Shown in pieces: positions 1 to 4,794 of a DNA stretch of 5,206 nt. Each line of letters starts with the position of its first letter. The stretch's first letter is position 1. Position numbers and translations under genes: made by a program. Source of the DNA: Oscillibacter sp. (lineage in GTDB: Bacteria > Bacillota > Clostridia > Oscillospirales > Oscillospiraceae); assembly GCA_017447005.1 (NCBI GenBank), contig JAFSOM010000504.1, positions 1 through 5,206 of the forward strand. The letters are read 5' to 3'. The notes beneath the pieces are model-generated. The model made no database searches. It was given only the letters and a program-made list of their open reading frames with translations, and was not told where the DNA came from.

Positions 1-54
1 AGGACGGCGCAACCGCTCAGGCGGAAAAATTTCCGGGCAATCCGAAATTAGGCC
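1..54. other. Left edge, no gene seen
   Basis: This short stretch lies upstream of the tRNA promoter. I see no start codon with a ribosome binding site and no convincing reading frame. It shares the nonamer CAACCGCTC (10-18) with position 2529-2537, which may be chance or the edge of a dispersed repeat. Confidence 0.4.
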
Positions 55-82
55 TTGACATTCGCGGAAAAATCCGTATAAT
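55..82 (+). promoter_or_regulatory. Consensus promoter of tRNA-Pro
   Basis: A perfect -35 TTGACA (55-60) and a perfect -10 TATAAT (77-82) are separated by 16 bp. Transcription should start near 89, about 11 nt before the first base of the tRNA, as is usual for stable RNA genes. The full match to the sigma-A/sigma-70 consensus suggests strong constitutive expression. Confidence 0.93.
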
Positions 83-99
83 ATGCAAAGTGTCCGCAA

Positions 100-175
100 C
101 CGGGTGTAGCGCAGTTGGTAGCGCGCTTGGTTCGGGACCAAGAGGCCGTGGGTTCAAATCCCGCCACTCGGACCA
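100..175 (+). tRNA. tRNA-Pro (anticodon CGG), CCA encoded
   Basis: The 76-nt sequence folds as a complete cloverleaf. The acceptor stem CCGGGTG (100-106) pairs with CACTCGG (165-171), with one G-T pair. The D-arm is closed by GCGC/GCGC. The anticodon stem CTTGG/CCAAG encloses the loop TTCGGGA (131-137), giving anticodon CGG at 133-135, which reads the proline codon CCG. The T-arm is GTGGG/CCCGC around TTCAAAT. The discriminator is A and the CCA tail is encoded (173-175). G37 after the anticodon fits proline tRNAs. CCG is a frequent proline codon in the neighbouring genes (for example in the repeat protein), so a dedicated CGG isoacceptor makes sense. The unit is a single gene with its own promoter and hairpin. 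Confidence 0.97.
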
Positions 176-220
176 AATACAGGCTTTTCACTGTTCCATG
201 TGAGAAGCCTGTATTCGTTT
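176..220. terminator. Hairpin terminator shared by tRNA-Pro and popT
   Basis: The arm 176-190 (starting AATACAGGC) pairs with 201-215 (ending GCCTGTATT) over 15 bp with one G-T pair and a 10-nt loop. It begins directly after the CCA end of the tRNA. A short T-run (218-220) follows on the + strand. On the - strand the hairpin is followed by TTT (177-175), just beyond the stop codon of the convergent DUF368 gene at 221. The T tracts are short, so it may act as a bidirectional terminator or as a processing and stability element. Confidence 0.7.
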
Positions 221-1051
221 CTACGTCCCGCCGGATTCGTCGGAGATACGTCCCATGCGCCGCGCCAGCAGATAGCCCGCGCCGCAGGCAATCGCCGACG
301 CGAACGCCTCCCACGCGTCGCGGTAACGCCACGGCGTCATGGACAGCGCCGACGCGCAGACGATGCCCAGTACGCCGTGGGCGACGAGGGCGTAGCGGCG
401 CCGGAACAGACGGCTCATCAGACGCGCCAGTGACGCCGCCGCCAGTACGAATCCCGTCAGACAGGCCGCCAGCGTCGACCAGCGCAACGCGGTGAAGTCG
501 TCCAGCAGAGGCTGATACAGTCCGAGGGCCATCATAATCGGGGCCGCGCTGAATCCCGGCAACACCGCGCCCGCGCCGCACAAAGCGCCGCAAAAGACGT
601 ACCCGCGCAAATCCGGCGCAAGCTGTACGCGCAGGACATGGCGAACATAGTACAGCCCCGCGAACAGCGCCGCCGCGCAGAGCGTACAGCATACCCAAGC
701 CGACGCCGGACGCCCTTCCCGGCCCGCCTCCCGGTACAGCGCCGGAACGCTCCCGGCAATCAGGCCCATGAACAGCCACAGACAGACGCTCTCCGAACGC
801 GTCATCGCCGCGCTCAGGCCCCGCGCAATCAGGAAAAATCCCAGCGTCCAGCCCAGCGCCAGCGGCGGAATCATGCGCCAATGGCGCGGCAAGGCCTCCC
901 GCGGACGGGCGAGCATGTCCATAAACGGGCGGTAAATCCCGAACGCGACCGCCAGCGCGCCGCCGGAAATCCCGGGCAGTATCGCGCCCGCGCCAATCAA
1001 GGCCCCGCAGAGCAGATAGCGTCCCCGCGGGAACCGCGCCCCGCCCGTCAA
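221..1051 (-). CDS. popT: DUF368 / PopT-type polyprenyl-phosphate translocase
   Basis: This encodes a 276-residue integral membrane protein of the DUF368 family. Members have recently been shown to move undecaprenyl phosphate (C55-P) back across the cytoplasmic membrane, which recycles the lipid carrier for peptidoglycan and teichoic acid or polysaccharide synthesis. The signature appears twice as an internal repeat: residues 16-45 carry GALIGAGAILPGISGG followed by GIY, and residues 155-185 carry GALCGAGAVLPGFSAA followed by GLY. This matches the family's duplicated, probably inverted, architecture with two re-entrant PG(I/F)S loops. Further hydrophobic segments lie near 60-80, 88-105, 117-135, 190-210, 220-238 and 248-265. 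Length is normal for the family. The second loop has SAA where the first has SGG. The start is doubtful: the only canonical in-frame start before the stop at 1129-1127 is TTG at 1051, yet the strong AAAAGGAGG (1084-1076) lies 24 nt away. It is single and convergent with the tRNA. Confidence 0.9.
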   Translation of the reverse strand: MTGGARFPRGRYLLCGALIGAGAILPGISGGALAVAFGIYRPFMDMLARPREALPRHWRMIPPLALGWTLGFFLIARGLSAAMTRSESVCLWLFMGLIAGSVPALYREAGREGRPASAWVCCTLCAAALFAGLYYVRHVLRVQLAPDLRGYVFCGALCGAGAVLPGFSAAPIMMALGLYQPLLDDFTALRWSTLAACLTGFVLAAASLARLMSRLFRRRYALVAHGVLGIVCASALSMTPWRYRDAWEAFASAIACGAGYLLARRMGRISDESGGT

Positions 1052-1066
1052 ATTTTGTCGCGCCGT

Positions 1067-1084
1067 AACGCCTCGCCTCCTTTT
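1067..1084 (-). promoter_or_regulatory. Strong Shine-Dalgarno site upstream of popT, misplaced
   Basis: AAAAGGAGG lies at 1084-1076 on the - strand. Six nt further is the in-frame codon GTT (1069-1067), followed by ACG (1066-1064). The annotated TTG (1051) is 24 nt away, too far for normal initiation. Either translation starts at a rare codon (GTT or ACG), adding six or five residues, or the sequence carries a point change in a former GTG or ATG start. Confidence 0.55.
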
Positions 1085-1092
1085 ACGCTCTC

Positions 1093-1121
1093 CGTTTCGT
1101 TCACAGTTTGACCCCGAAACG
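1093..1121. repeat. Inverted repeat in popT leader
   Basis: CGTTTCG (1093-1099) and CGAAACG (1115-1121) form a perfect 7-bp inverted repeat around a 15-nt loop, just upstream of the popT ribosome binding site. It could be an operator or an RNA hairpin; there is no further evidence. Confidence 0.3.
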
Positions 1122-1193
1122 CCGTCTCATACGGCCCCGCCGCGCCGTTTTGCGCCTCCGCAAGTCATTTGTGTATATTTTTCAGATTTTCTC

Positions 1194-1222
1194 TTGACCT
1201 TGCGCGGAAAATCGGGTAAAAT
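1194..1222 (+). promoter_or_regulatory. Promoter of the radical SAM gene
   Basis: The -35 TTGACC (1194-1199) and -10 TAAAAT (1217-1222) are separated by the optimal 17 bp, and each has one mismatch to consensus. Transcription would start near 1229, giving a leader of about 59 nt before the ATG at 1288. The leader contains a short ORF (1235-1285) and an inverted repeat (1246-1269). Confidence 0.8.
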
Positions 1223-1234
1223 AAAAAATTGCGT

Positions 1235-1285
1235 ATGACAGAATCTACCCGGCGATACCCGACCGGGTACGGAAAGGCAGATTGA
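1235..1285 (+). CDS. Possible 16-codon upstream ORF (leader peptide)
   Basis: ATG at 1235 opens a 16-residue frame, MTESTRRYPTGYGKAD, ending in TGA at 1283-1285, two nt before the ATG of the radical SAM gene. The start would be only about 6 nt from the predicted transcription start, with no ribosome binding site, so translation would have to be nearly leaderless. The frame runs over the ribosome binding site of the main gene, so its translation could influence initiation there. It contains no cysteine and does not resemble a known RiPP precursor. It may be a chance ORF. Confidence 0.2.
   Translation: MTESTRRYPTGYGKAD
1246..1269. repeat. Inverted repeat next to radical SAM RBS
   Basis: TACCCGG (1246-1252) and CCGGGTA (1263-1269) form a perfect 7-bp inverted repeat with a 10-nt loop. 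It sits downstream of the predicted transcription start and one base before the ribosome binding site GGAAAGG (1271-1277). It could act as an operator dyad or as an RNA hairpin affecting translation of the radical SAM gene. Confidence 0.45.
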
Positions 1286-1287
1286 AC

Positions 1288-2175
1288 ATGGAACATCCCT
1301 ATAAAACCCGTCATGGCGGAGCGACTGTCACTATCTTTGTCCCCTATGACTGTAAGAATCATTGTCCCTTTTGCATCAATAAGGGCGAGTACGCTGACCT
1401 GACCGGATTTTCTCTGGAAAAAATCTGTCGGAGCATTCGCCGCATGGACGCCATCACGCCGTATTGCGATTTCGTGTTCACGGGCGGAGAGCCGCTGTCC
1501 GAATTGGATTCCCTCCAAATCATGCTTGACCAGATTCCCACGACGCACCGGGTCTTTATCAACACGACTTTGCCCGTATCCGAATACCAGTCCGAGGCGG
1601 ATATTCTGGCCTTCGCCGAGCGCAACCGGAAAAAGATTACCTGTATCAACGTCTCGCGGCATATGCAAAAGTACGTCGTGGAATCCAACGACAGCCTGCT
1701 GGCGCGTCTCCCGGTACCGTTCCGCGTCAACTGCGTGCTCTATAAGAACTACCCCGCCGAGAAGATTGTGCCCTATCTGGAGCGCTTCCGGGCGATTCCG
1801 GGCGCGTCCATACAGTTCCGCTTCGACTACACCGCCACCACGCCCGAGAACCTCTACGACGAGGAGCACGACAAAATCCTGCGCGACCTGCGGAAAATCG
1901 CCGTCTATACGGGCCTTGACGGTTGCCGTATGCGTTGCGGCTTCCACTTCAACTATCGCGGCATGGAGCTGACGTATCACAAGACCCTGCCGTATTCGAC
2001 CATCGTGGAGCGCGACCCCATCGACGGCGTGACCTATGACATCCTCTATGACATCCTCATCAAGCAGAACGGCGACATACATTCCGACTGGACGGGCGTC
2101 CCGCTGGATGTGGACGCTTACGCCAAGGTGATTTTTGAGCCGTATGACCTGCGCTGGCTGGTGAAAGTCGCCTGA
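1288..2175 (+). CDS. Uncharacterised radical SAM protein
   Basis: A 295-residue cytosolic protein. The start is taken as ATG 1288, ten nt after GGAAAGG (1271-1277); a TTG at 1282 would add two residues with poor spacing. The radical SAM signature C-X3-C-X2-C is at Cys22, Cys26 and Cys29 (CKNHCPFC), the ligands for a 4Fe-4S cluster that cleaves S-adenosylmethionine. The SAM-binding GGE motif follows as TGGEP at 65-69. The N-terminal 200 residues or so fit a partial TIM barrel. A further C-X3-C pair (Cys213, Cys217) follows, and the last 70 residues (around YDILYDILIKQNGDIHSDW) look beta-rich and acidic. There is no SPASM or Twitch-like seven-cysteine cluster, so an auxiliary cluster is doubtful. 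I cannot assign a substrate. No RiPP precursor, transporter or partner gene is adjacent. It is a single-gene transcription unit, divergent from popT, with its own promoter and terminator. The fold is certain; the function is unknown. Confidence 0.93.
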   Translation: MEHPYKTRHGGATVTIFVPYDCKNHCPFCINKGEYADLTGFSLEKICRSIRRMDAITPYCDFVFTGGEPLSELDSLQIMLDQIPTTHRVFINTTLPVSEYQSEADILAFAERNRKKITCINVSRHMQKYVVESNDSLLARLPVPFRVNCVLYKNYPAEKIVPYLERFRAIPGASIQFRFDYTATTPENLYDEEHDKILRDLRKIAVYTGLDGCRMRCGFHFNYRGMELTYHKTLPYSTIVERDPIDGVTYDILYDILIKQNGDIHSDWTGVPLDVDAYAKVIFEPYDLRWLVKVA

Positions 2176-2204
2176 CCCGCGTCGGTTCGTAAAAGTCGCC
2201 TGAC
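2161..2204 (+). repeat. Duplicated gene tail (direct repeat)
   Basis: The last bases of the radical SAM gene including its stop codon (2161-2176) recur at 2189-2204 with one mismatch: GT(G/A)AAAGTCGCCTGAC, 28 bp apart. This looks like a small tandem duplication at the 3' end of the gene, leaving a non-functional copy of the last codons in the 3' UTR. Confidence 0.65.
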
Positions 2205-2211
2205 AAAACGC

Positions 2212-2248
2212 CCCCGGAACGGCATTGCGTGAACCGTTCCGGGGTTTT
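2212..2248 (+). terminator. Rho-independent terminator of the radical SAM gene
   Basis: CCCCGGAACGG (2212-2222) pairs perfectly with CCGTTCCGGGG (2234-2244) over 11 bp around an 11-nt loop and is followed by TTTT (2245-2248). It lies 37 bp after the stop codon. An AAAA run at 2205-2208 just before the stem could let it work weakly on the other strand. Confidence 0.9.
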
Positions 2249-2263
2249 CGCCGTCCATGCCCT

Positions 2264-2285
2264 CCCCCTTTTTTTTGGGGGGGGG
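2264..2285. repeat. C5-T8-G9 homopolymer tract
   Basis: Five C (2264-2268), eight T (2269-2276) and nine G (2277-2285) run in succession; the C and G runs could pair as a hairpin with a T8 loop. Such tracts are prone to slippage in vivo and to sequencing error, so the exact length should be treated with caution. Confidence 0.7.
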
Positions 2286-2340
2286 CCGGGCGGGAGTCGA
2301 TTTTCTCCCTCCTCTGTCGCCTTACGGCGACATCTCCCCC

Positions 2341-2349
2341 CGTTCCGGG
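2341..2349. repeat. Left target-site duplication CGTTCCGGG
   Basis: This nonamer directly precedes the left terminal inverted repeat of the 2350-2502 element and is identical to 2503-2511 directly after the right terminus. The same nonamer also occurs at 2235-2243 inside the radical SAM terminator, so the motif is not unique locally. Confidence 0.75.
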
Positions 2350-2502
2350 CAATGTCATTAATTAAAGGGAGTTTTGAACCCCTCCCCCTGTCCCCCTCCC
2401 CTTTCAGGGGCGGGGGTACGGATTTTTCAGGCCGTTGAAAGTCCCGGAAATCCCCCCTGAAAGGGGGGATTTAGGGGGGTACGCGTAAAGTTAATGACAT
2501 TG
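2350..2502. mobile_element. 153-bp MITE-like element with terminal inverted repeats
   Basis: Terminal repeats are perfect over 12 bp: CAATGTCATTAA (2350-2361) and TTAATGACATTG (2491-2502). Weaker similarity continues inward. The interior is a long imperfect palindrome: a pyrimidine-rich left arm (2377-2404) is followed by CAGGGGCGGGGG, and the right arm has the complementary CCCCCCTGAAAGGGGGG core (2452-2468) and GATTTAGGGGGGT. It carries no ORF of its own, so it must depend on a transposase elsewhere. A 9-bp direct duplication (2341-2349 and 2503-2511) marks insertion. The termini loosely recall IS4-family ends such as IS231, but that is memory-based and uncertain. A 40-bp block (2377-2416) is identical to 5022-5061 and the right terminus recurs at 5138-5149, so this is a family within the genome. 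Confidence 0.85.
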
Positions 2503-2511
2503 CGTTCCGGG
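2503..2511. repeat. Right target-site duplication CGTTCCGGG
   Basis: This is the exact copy of 2341-2349, beginning at the first base after the right terminal repeat of the 153-bp element. Confidence 0.75.
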
Positions 2512-2567
2512 GGGAGATAAAGGCGCGTCAACCGCTCGGGTAAAATGATTGTTCCGGGCCGCGCTTG

Positions 2568-3557
2568 TCACTCCGACTTTCTTGTATACTGGGCAATCAA
2601 AGCGGCCTTTTTGAGTTCCTTTTCGTTCAGGTAGTATTGCCACGCCTTATCAGCTACGGCGGAGTCAATTTCCCGCAACTGGGCGACAATCTCCTTGACA
2701 TCGTTATCGCACTCTACTTCCATATCCTGTACAGTTTTGATACGGCTGTACACAATGCGGACTTTGGCGGTGTTGGTCTGCTGTTCCGTCGGTAGGGCCA
2801 AAAATTCGTTAATGCACTCCTGCACCAGATTGTCTATCCGGACATTGAACGCGTCCCGAAGCACGTACAGGCGCACAAACAGATTCTGCACCCGCTCATT
2901 CCGCGCCTCCTCCTCGGAAGTCGTTCCGCTCAGTTGGGCCGATTCCCCGTTATCCTCGTTTTCCGGCGGATTCTCCGCGACAGGCTCCGGCGTCGGCGTC
3001 GGTTCGACGGGCGTCACGGGTTGCGGCGTCGGCGTCGGTTCGACGGGCGTCACAGGCTCCGGCGTCGGCGTCGGTTCGACGGGCGTCACGGGTTGCGGCG
3101 TCGGCTGTTGTTCCACGGGCGTCACGGGTTGCGGCGTCGGCTGTTGTTCCACGGGCGTCACGGGTTGCGGCGTCGGCGTCGGTTCGACAGGCGTCACAGG
3201 CTCCGGCGTCGGCGTCTGTTCGACGGGCGTCGCGGACTGCGCGGCGTTTTCCGTCTCCTGTTTCGCCTTTTCATCCGCCAGCAGTTTTGTAGCGGCCTCT
3301 TCCAGCGTCATGTCCCGCCCCGCGACGGCCTCTTTGATTTCCTGCGTCACCTCAATTTCCGGAATCTGGTAATCCGTCATCATTTCCTGCGTAATGCGGT
3401 CATTTTCCTCGCCCTTCACCGCCACGTCCTCTTCGGTCAGATTCGCGCTTTCGGCCATGGATACCGCCGACTTGACCGTCGGGGCAAGCAGAAACGCCCC
3501 CACGCCTATCGCCGCGACCAGTACAATGACAACGCCTAGAATAATTTTTTTCTTCAT
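2568..3557 (-). CDS. Membrane-anchored protein with seven Pro/Thr/Glu 12-mer repeats
   Basis: A 329-residue protein that I do not recognise. Residues 1-26 are MKKK plus a hydrophobic stretch ending FLLAP, a signal anchor or signal peptide without a lipobox. Residues 27-109 are acidic and likely helical. Residues 110-193 are exactly seven tandem 12-mers of consensus TPVE(P/Q)(T/Q)PTP(Q/E)PV, an extended Pro-rich linker. Residues 194-329 are a charged, predicted helical or coiled-coil domain with two cysteines and a basic C-terminal end. The topology implies that the repeat and C-terminal domain lie outside the membrane, the repeat perhaps crossing the wall. The start at ATG 3557 is chosen because GAGGG (3567-3563) sits 5 nt upstream and the signal anchor begins there; a TTG at 3680 would add 41 arginine-rich residues and bury the anchor. 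It lies 151 bp downstream of mreB on the same strand. A weak own promoter is possible (TTCCCG 3641-3636, TATCAT 3618-3613, 17-bp spacer). A link to MreB function is inferred from position only. Confidence 0.85.
   Translation of the reverse strand: MKKKIILGVVIVLVAAIGVGAFLLAPTVKSAVSMAESANLTEEDVAVKGEENDRITQEMMTDYQIPEIEVTQEIKEAVAGRDMTLEEAATKLLADEKAKQETENAAQSATPVEQTPTPEPVTPVEPTPTPQPVTPVEQQPTPQPVTPVEQQPTPQPVTPVEPTPTPEPVTPVEPTPTPQPVTPVEPTPTPEPVAENPPENEDNGESAQLSGTTSEEEARNERVQNLFVRLYVLRDAFNVRIDNLVQECINEFLALPTEQQTNTAKVRIVYSRIKTVQDMEVECDNDVKEIVAQLREIDSAVADKAWQYYLNEKELKKAALIAQYTRKSE
2979..3230 (-). repeat. Seven 36-bp in-frame tandem repeats
   Basis: Seven units of 36 bp (252 bp exactly) encode the Pro-rich linker. 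In protein order they are TPVEQTPTPEPV, TPVEPTPTPQPV, TPVEQQPTPQPV twice, TPVEPTPTPEPV, TPVEPTPTPQPV and TPVEPTPTPEPV. Units 3 and 4 (3158-3087) are identical at the DNA level, which marks a recent duplication. Copy number is likely to vary between strains. Confidence 0.95.
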
Positions 3558-3708
3558 ATCGTCCCTCTTTTCCTGCGTTCCGCCGCGACGCATACGCGCC
3601 CCGCGTGCACGCATGATACGATTTTTCAGCGCAATCGGGAAGCGTTCTCCCGGCGCGAAACGGAACGCGAACGCCTCCAAAAGACGCCCGCGTTACGCCT
3701 GATTCGCC
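3558..3708 (-). other. mreB to repeat-protein spacer
   Basis: The 151 bp between the mreB stop and the next start contain no strong terminator, so read-through from mreB is plausible. A weak promoter candidate is present (TTCCCG 3641-3636, TATCAT 3618-3613, 17 bp apart). The ribosome binding site of the downstream gene is at 3567-3563. Confidence 0.45.
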
Positions 3709-4728
3709 TTAGTTCATCTGACGGCGGCGGGAAATGTTCATCGTGCCGTCCATCATGGTATTGAGCGAGTCGAGACTTTTTCCGGTGCCCAAGGCCACGC
3801 AGGAAATCGCGTCGTCGGCTACGACCGTATGAATGCCCGTGCGGGCCGTGAGGAGCTTGTCGAACCCGTCGACCAGACTGCCGCCGCCCGTCATGATGAT
3901 TCCGTTCAGGGAGATGTCCGCCACGAGTTCCGGCGGCGTGCGTTCCAGCACGGCGTGCACGGCCTCCAGAATCCGTTCCACCGGCTCTTCAAACGCGTCC
4001 ATCATCTCGGAAGAGGAGATTGTCACGGAGCGCGGAAGGCCCGTCAGCAGACAGCGCCCTTTGACTTCCATGGTCTCTTCCTCTTCCTTCGGGAACACGC
4101 AACCGATTTTCTTTTTCATGTCCTCGGCGGTACGCTCGCCCACCAGCAGATTGTGATTCCGGCGCATATACTTCACGACGGCCTCGTTGAACTGGTCCCC
4201 GGCAATCTTAATCGACGCCGACTCCACCACGCCCGACAGCGAAATCACCGCGATGTCCGCCGTGCCGCCGCCGATGTCGACCATCATATGACCGTCGGGC
4301 CGGGAGATGTCCACGCCCGCGCCAATCGCCGCCGCCACCGGCTCTTCGATAAGATACACTTTCCGCGCCCCGGCTTGGATTCCGGCGTCAACCACGGCGC
4401 GTTCCTCCACTTCCGTAATCCCCGACGGGACGCAGATAATCACGCGGGGCTTGAAAATCGAGAATCCGGATACCTTATGGATAAACTCACGTAACATGCG
4501 CTCGGTCATGTCGTAGTCGGAGATGACGCCGTCGCGCAGGGGCCGGATGGCGACAATGTTGCCGGGAGTACGCCCAAGCATATTTTGGGCTTCCGCGCCG
4601 ACGCGCAGGAGTTTTCCGGTATTCTTGTCGAGGGCCACGACCGACGGTTCGTTCAGCACAATGCCTTTGCCCTTTACGTAAACCAGAACCGACGCCGTGC
4701 CGAGGTCAATACCAATATCTTTGGACAT
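3709..4728 (-). CDS. mreB: MreB/Mbl-family rod-shape-determining actin homologue
   Basis: A 339-residue bacterial actin that polymerises on the inner face of the membrane and directs the elongasome for lateral wall synthesis. The ATP-binding motifs are intact: phosphate-1 DIGIDLGTASVLV (residues 4-16), phosphate-2 VDIGGGTAD (150-158) and the adenosine motif GIIMTGGGSLVDG (about 276-288). Family signatures VKGKGIVLNEPSVVAL, GRTPGNIVAIRPL, CVPSGIT, IEEP, GERTAED, LLTGLPR and LERTPPEL are all present. Length is typical (330-350). ATG 4728 is preceded by GAGGTGG (4739-4733). The residues mix MreB-like (CVPSGITEVEERAV) and Mbl-like (DIGIDLGTASVLVYVKGKGIVLNEPSVVALDKNTGK) features, so the paralogue within the family is uncertain. 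It is not followed by mreC or mreD; the next gene is a Pro-repeat membrane protein. Expression is likely from the promoter at 4829-4857, through a leader with two hairpins. Confidence 0.96.
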   Translation of the reverse strand: MSKDIGIDLGTASVLVYVKGKGIVLNEPSVVALDKNTGKLLRVGAEAQNMLGRTPGNIVAIRPLRDGVISDYDMTERMLREFIHKVSGFSIFKPRVIICVPSGITEVEERAVVDAGIQAGARKVYLIEEPVAAAIGAGVDISRPDGHMMVDIGGGTADIAVISLSGVVESASIKIAGDQFNEAVVKYMRRNHNLLVGERTAEDMKKKIGCVFPKEEEETMEVKGRCLLTGLPRSVTISSSEMMDAFEEPVERILEAVHAVLERTPPELVADISLNGIIMTGGGSLVDGFDKLLTARTGIHTVVADDAISCVALGTGKSLDSLNTMMDGTMNISRRRQMN

Positions 4729-4762
4729 ACTTCCACCTCATCGAAACATTTCTTGCCTGTCG

Positions 4763-4787
4763 AAAAGGCGCGTCCGTGCGGACGCGC
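4763..4787 (-). terminator. Terminator-like hairpin in the mreB leader
   Basis: Read on the - strand, GCGCGTCC (4787-4780) pairs perfectly with GGACGCGC (4775-4768) around the loop GCAC, and is followed by C and TTTT (4767-4763). It lies between the mreB promoter and the mreB start, so it would act as an attenuator or an incomplete terminator rather than end a gene. No T-run follows on the + strand. Confidence 0.55.
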
Positions 4788-4794
4788 ATCAAAC

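Larger units (their letters stand above)
2301..2527. repeat. Older hairpin repeat, split by the inserted element
   Basis: The left part contains a perfect 7-bp hairpin, TGTCGCC (2315-2321), loop TTAC, GGCGACA (2326-2332). It is followed by half of a second palindrome. When the element 2350-2502 and one copy of the 9-bp duplication are removed, 2332-2349 joins 2512-2518 to give a perfect 11-bp stem, ATCTCCCCCCG / CGGGGGGAGAT, with loop TTC. Two adjacent GC-rich hairpins with CTCCC flanks resemble short interspersed repeats of gut Clostridia (recalled pattern, not searched). Outer limits are approximate. Confidence 0.6.
2249..2567. other. Gene-free convergent intergenic region with nested repeats
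   Basis: This 319-bp stretch lies between the 3' ends of the radical SAM gene (+) and the repeat protein gene (-). I see no coding frame with a ribosome binding site. It holds a C5-T8-G9 tract (2264-2285), an older hairpin repeat (about 2301-2340 and 2503-2527) and a 153-bp inverted-repeat element inserted into it (2350-2502). No clear U-tract terminator for the - strand gene is visible, although the GC-rich hairpins may serve as one. Confidence 0.7.

Noticed and set aside
48..881. A - strand frame overlapping the DUF368 gene and the tRNA
   Set aside because: It reads through the tRNA gene and its promoter and shows no membrane protein character or family motif.
1235..1285. RiPP precursor peptide for the radical SAM enzyme
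   Set aside because: Only 16 residues, no cysteine or recognisable leader and core motif, and no ribosome binding site; kept only as a possible upstream ORF.
1165..2358. A 397-codon - strand frame opposite the radical SAM gene
   Set aside because: The + strand has intact radical SAM motifs, promoter, RBS and terminator; the antisense frame has no recognisable domain and runs through the terminator hairpin.
2979..3230. CRISPR array
   Set aside because: The regular 36-bp periodicity is a continuous in-frame tandem repeat without spacers and encodes a Pro-rich linker.
2695..3539. Long + strand frames rich in Gly/Val/Ser and in Arg across the repeat gene
   Set aside because: They are antisense shadows created by the 36-bp GC-rich repeats, without ribosome binding sites; the - strand frame has a signal anchor, RBS and sensible composition.
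3558..3680. N-terminal extension of the repeat protein from TTG 3680
   Set aside because: It would add 41 Arg-rich residues ahead of the signal anchor, while ATG 3557 has a ribosome binding site 5 nt upstream and begins with a typical MKKK signal start.
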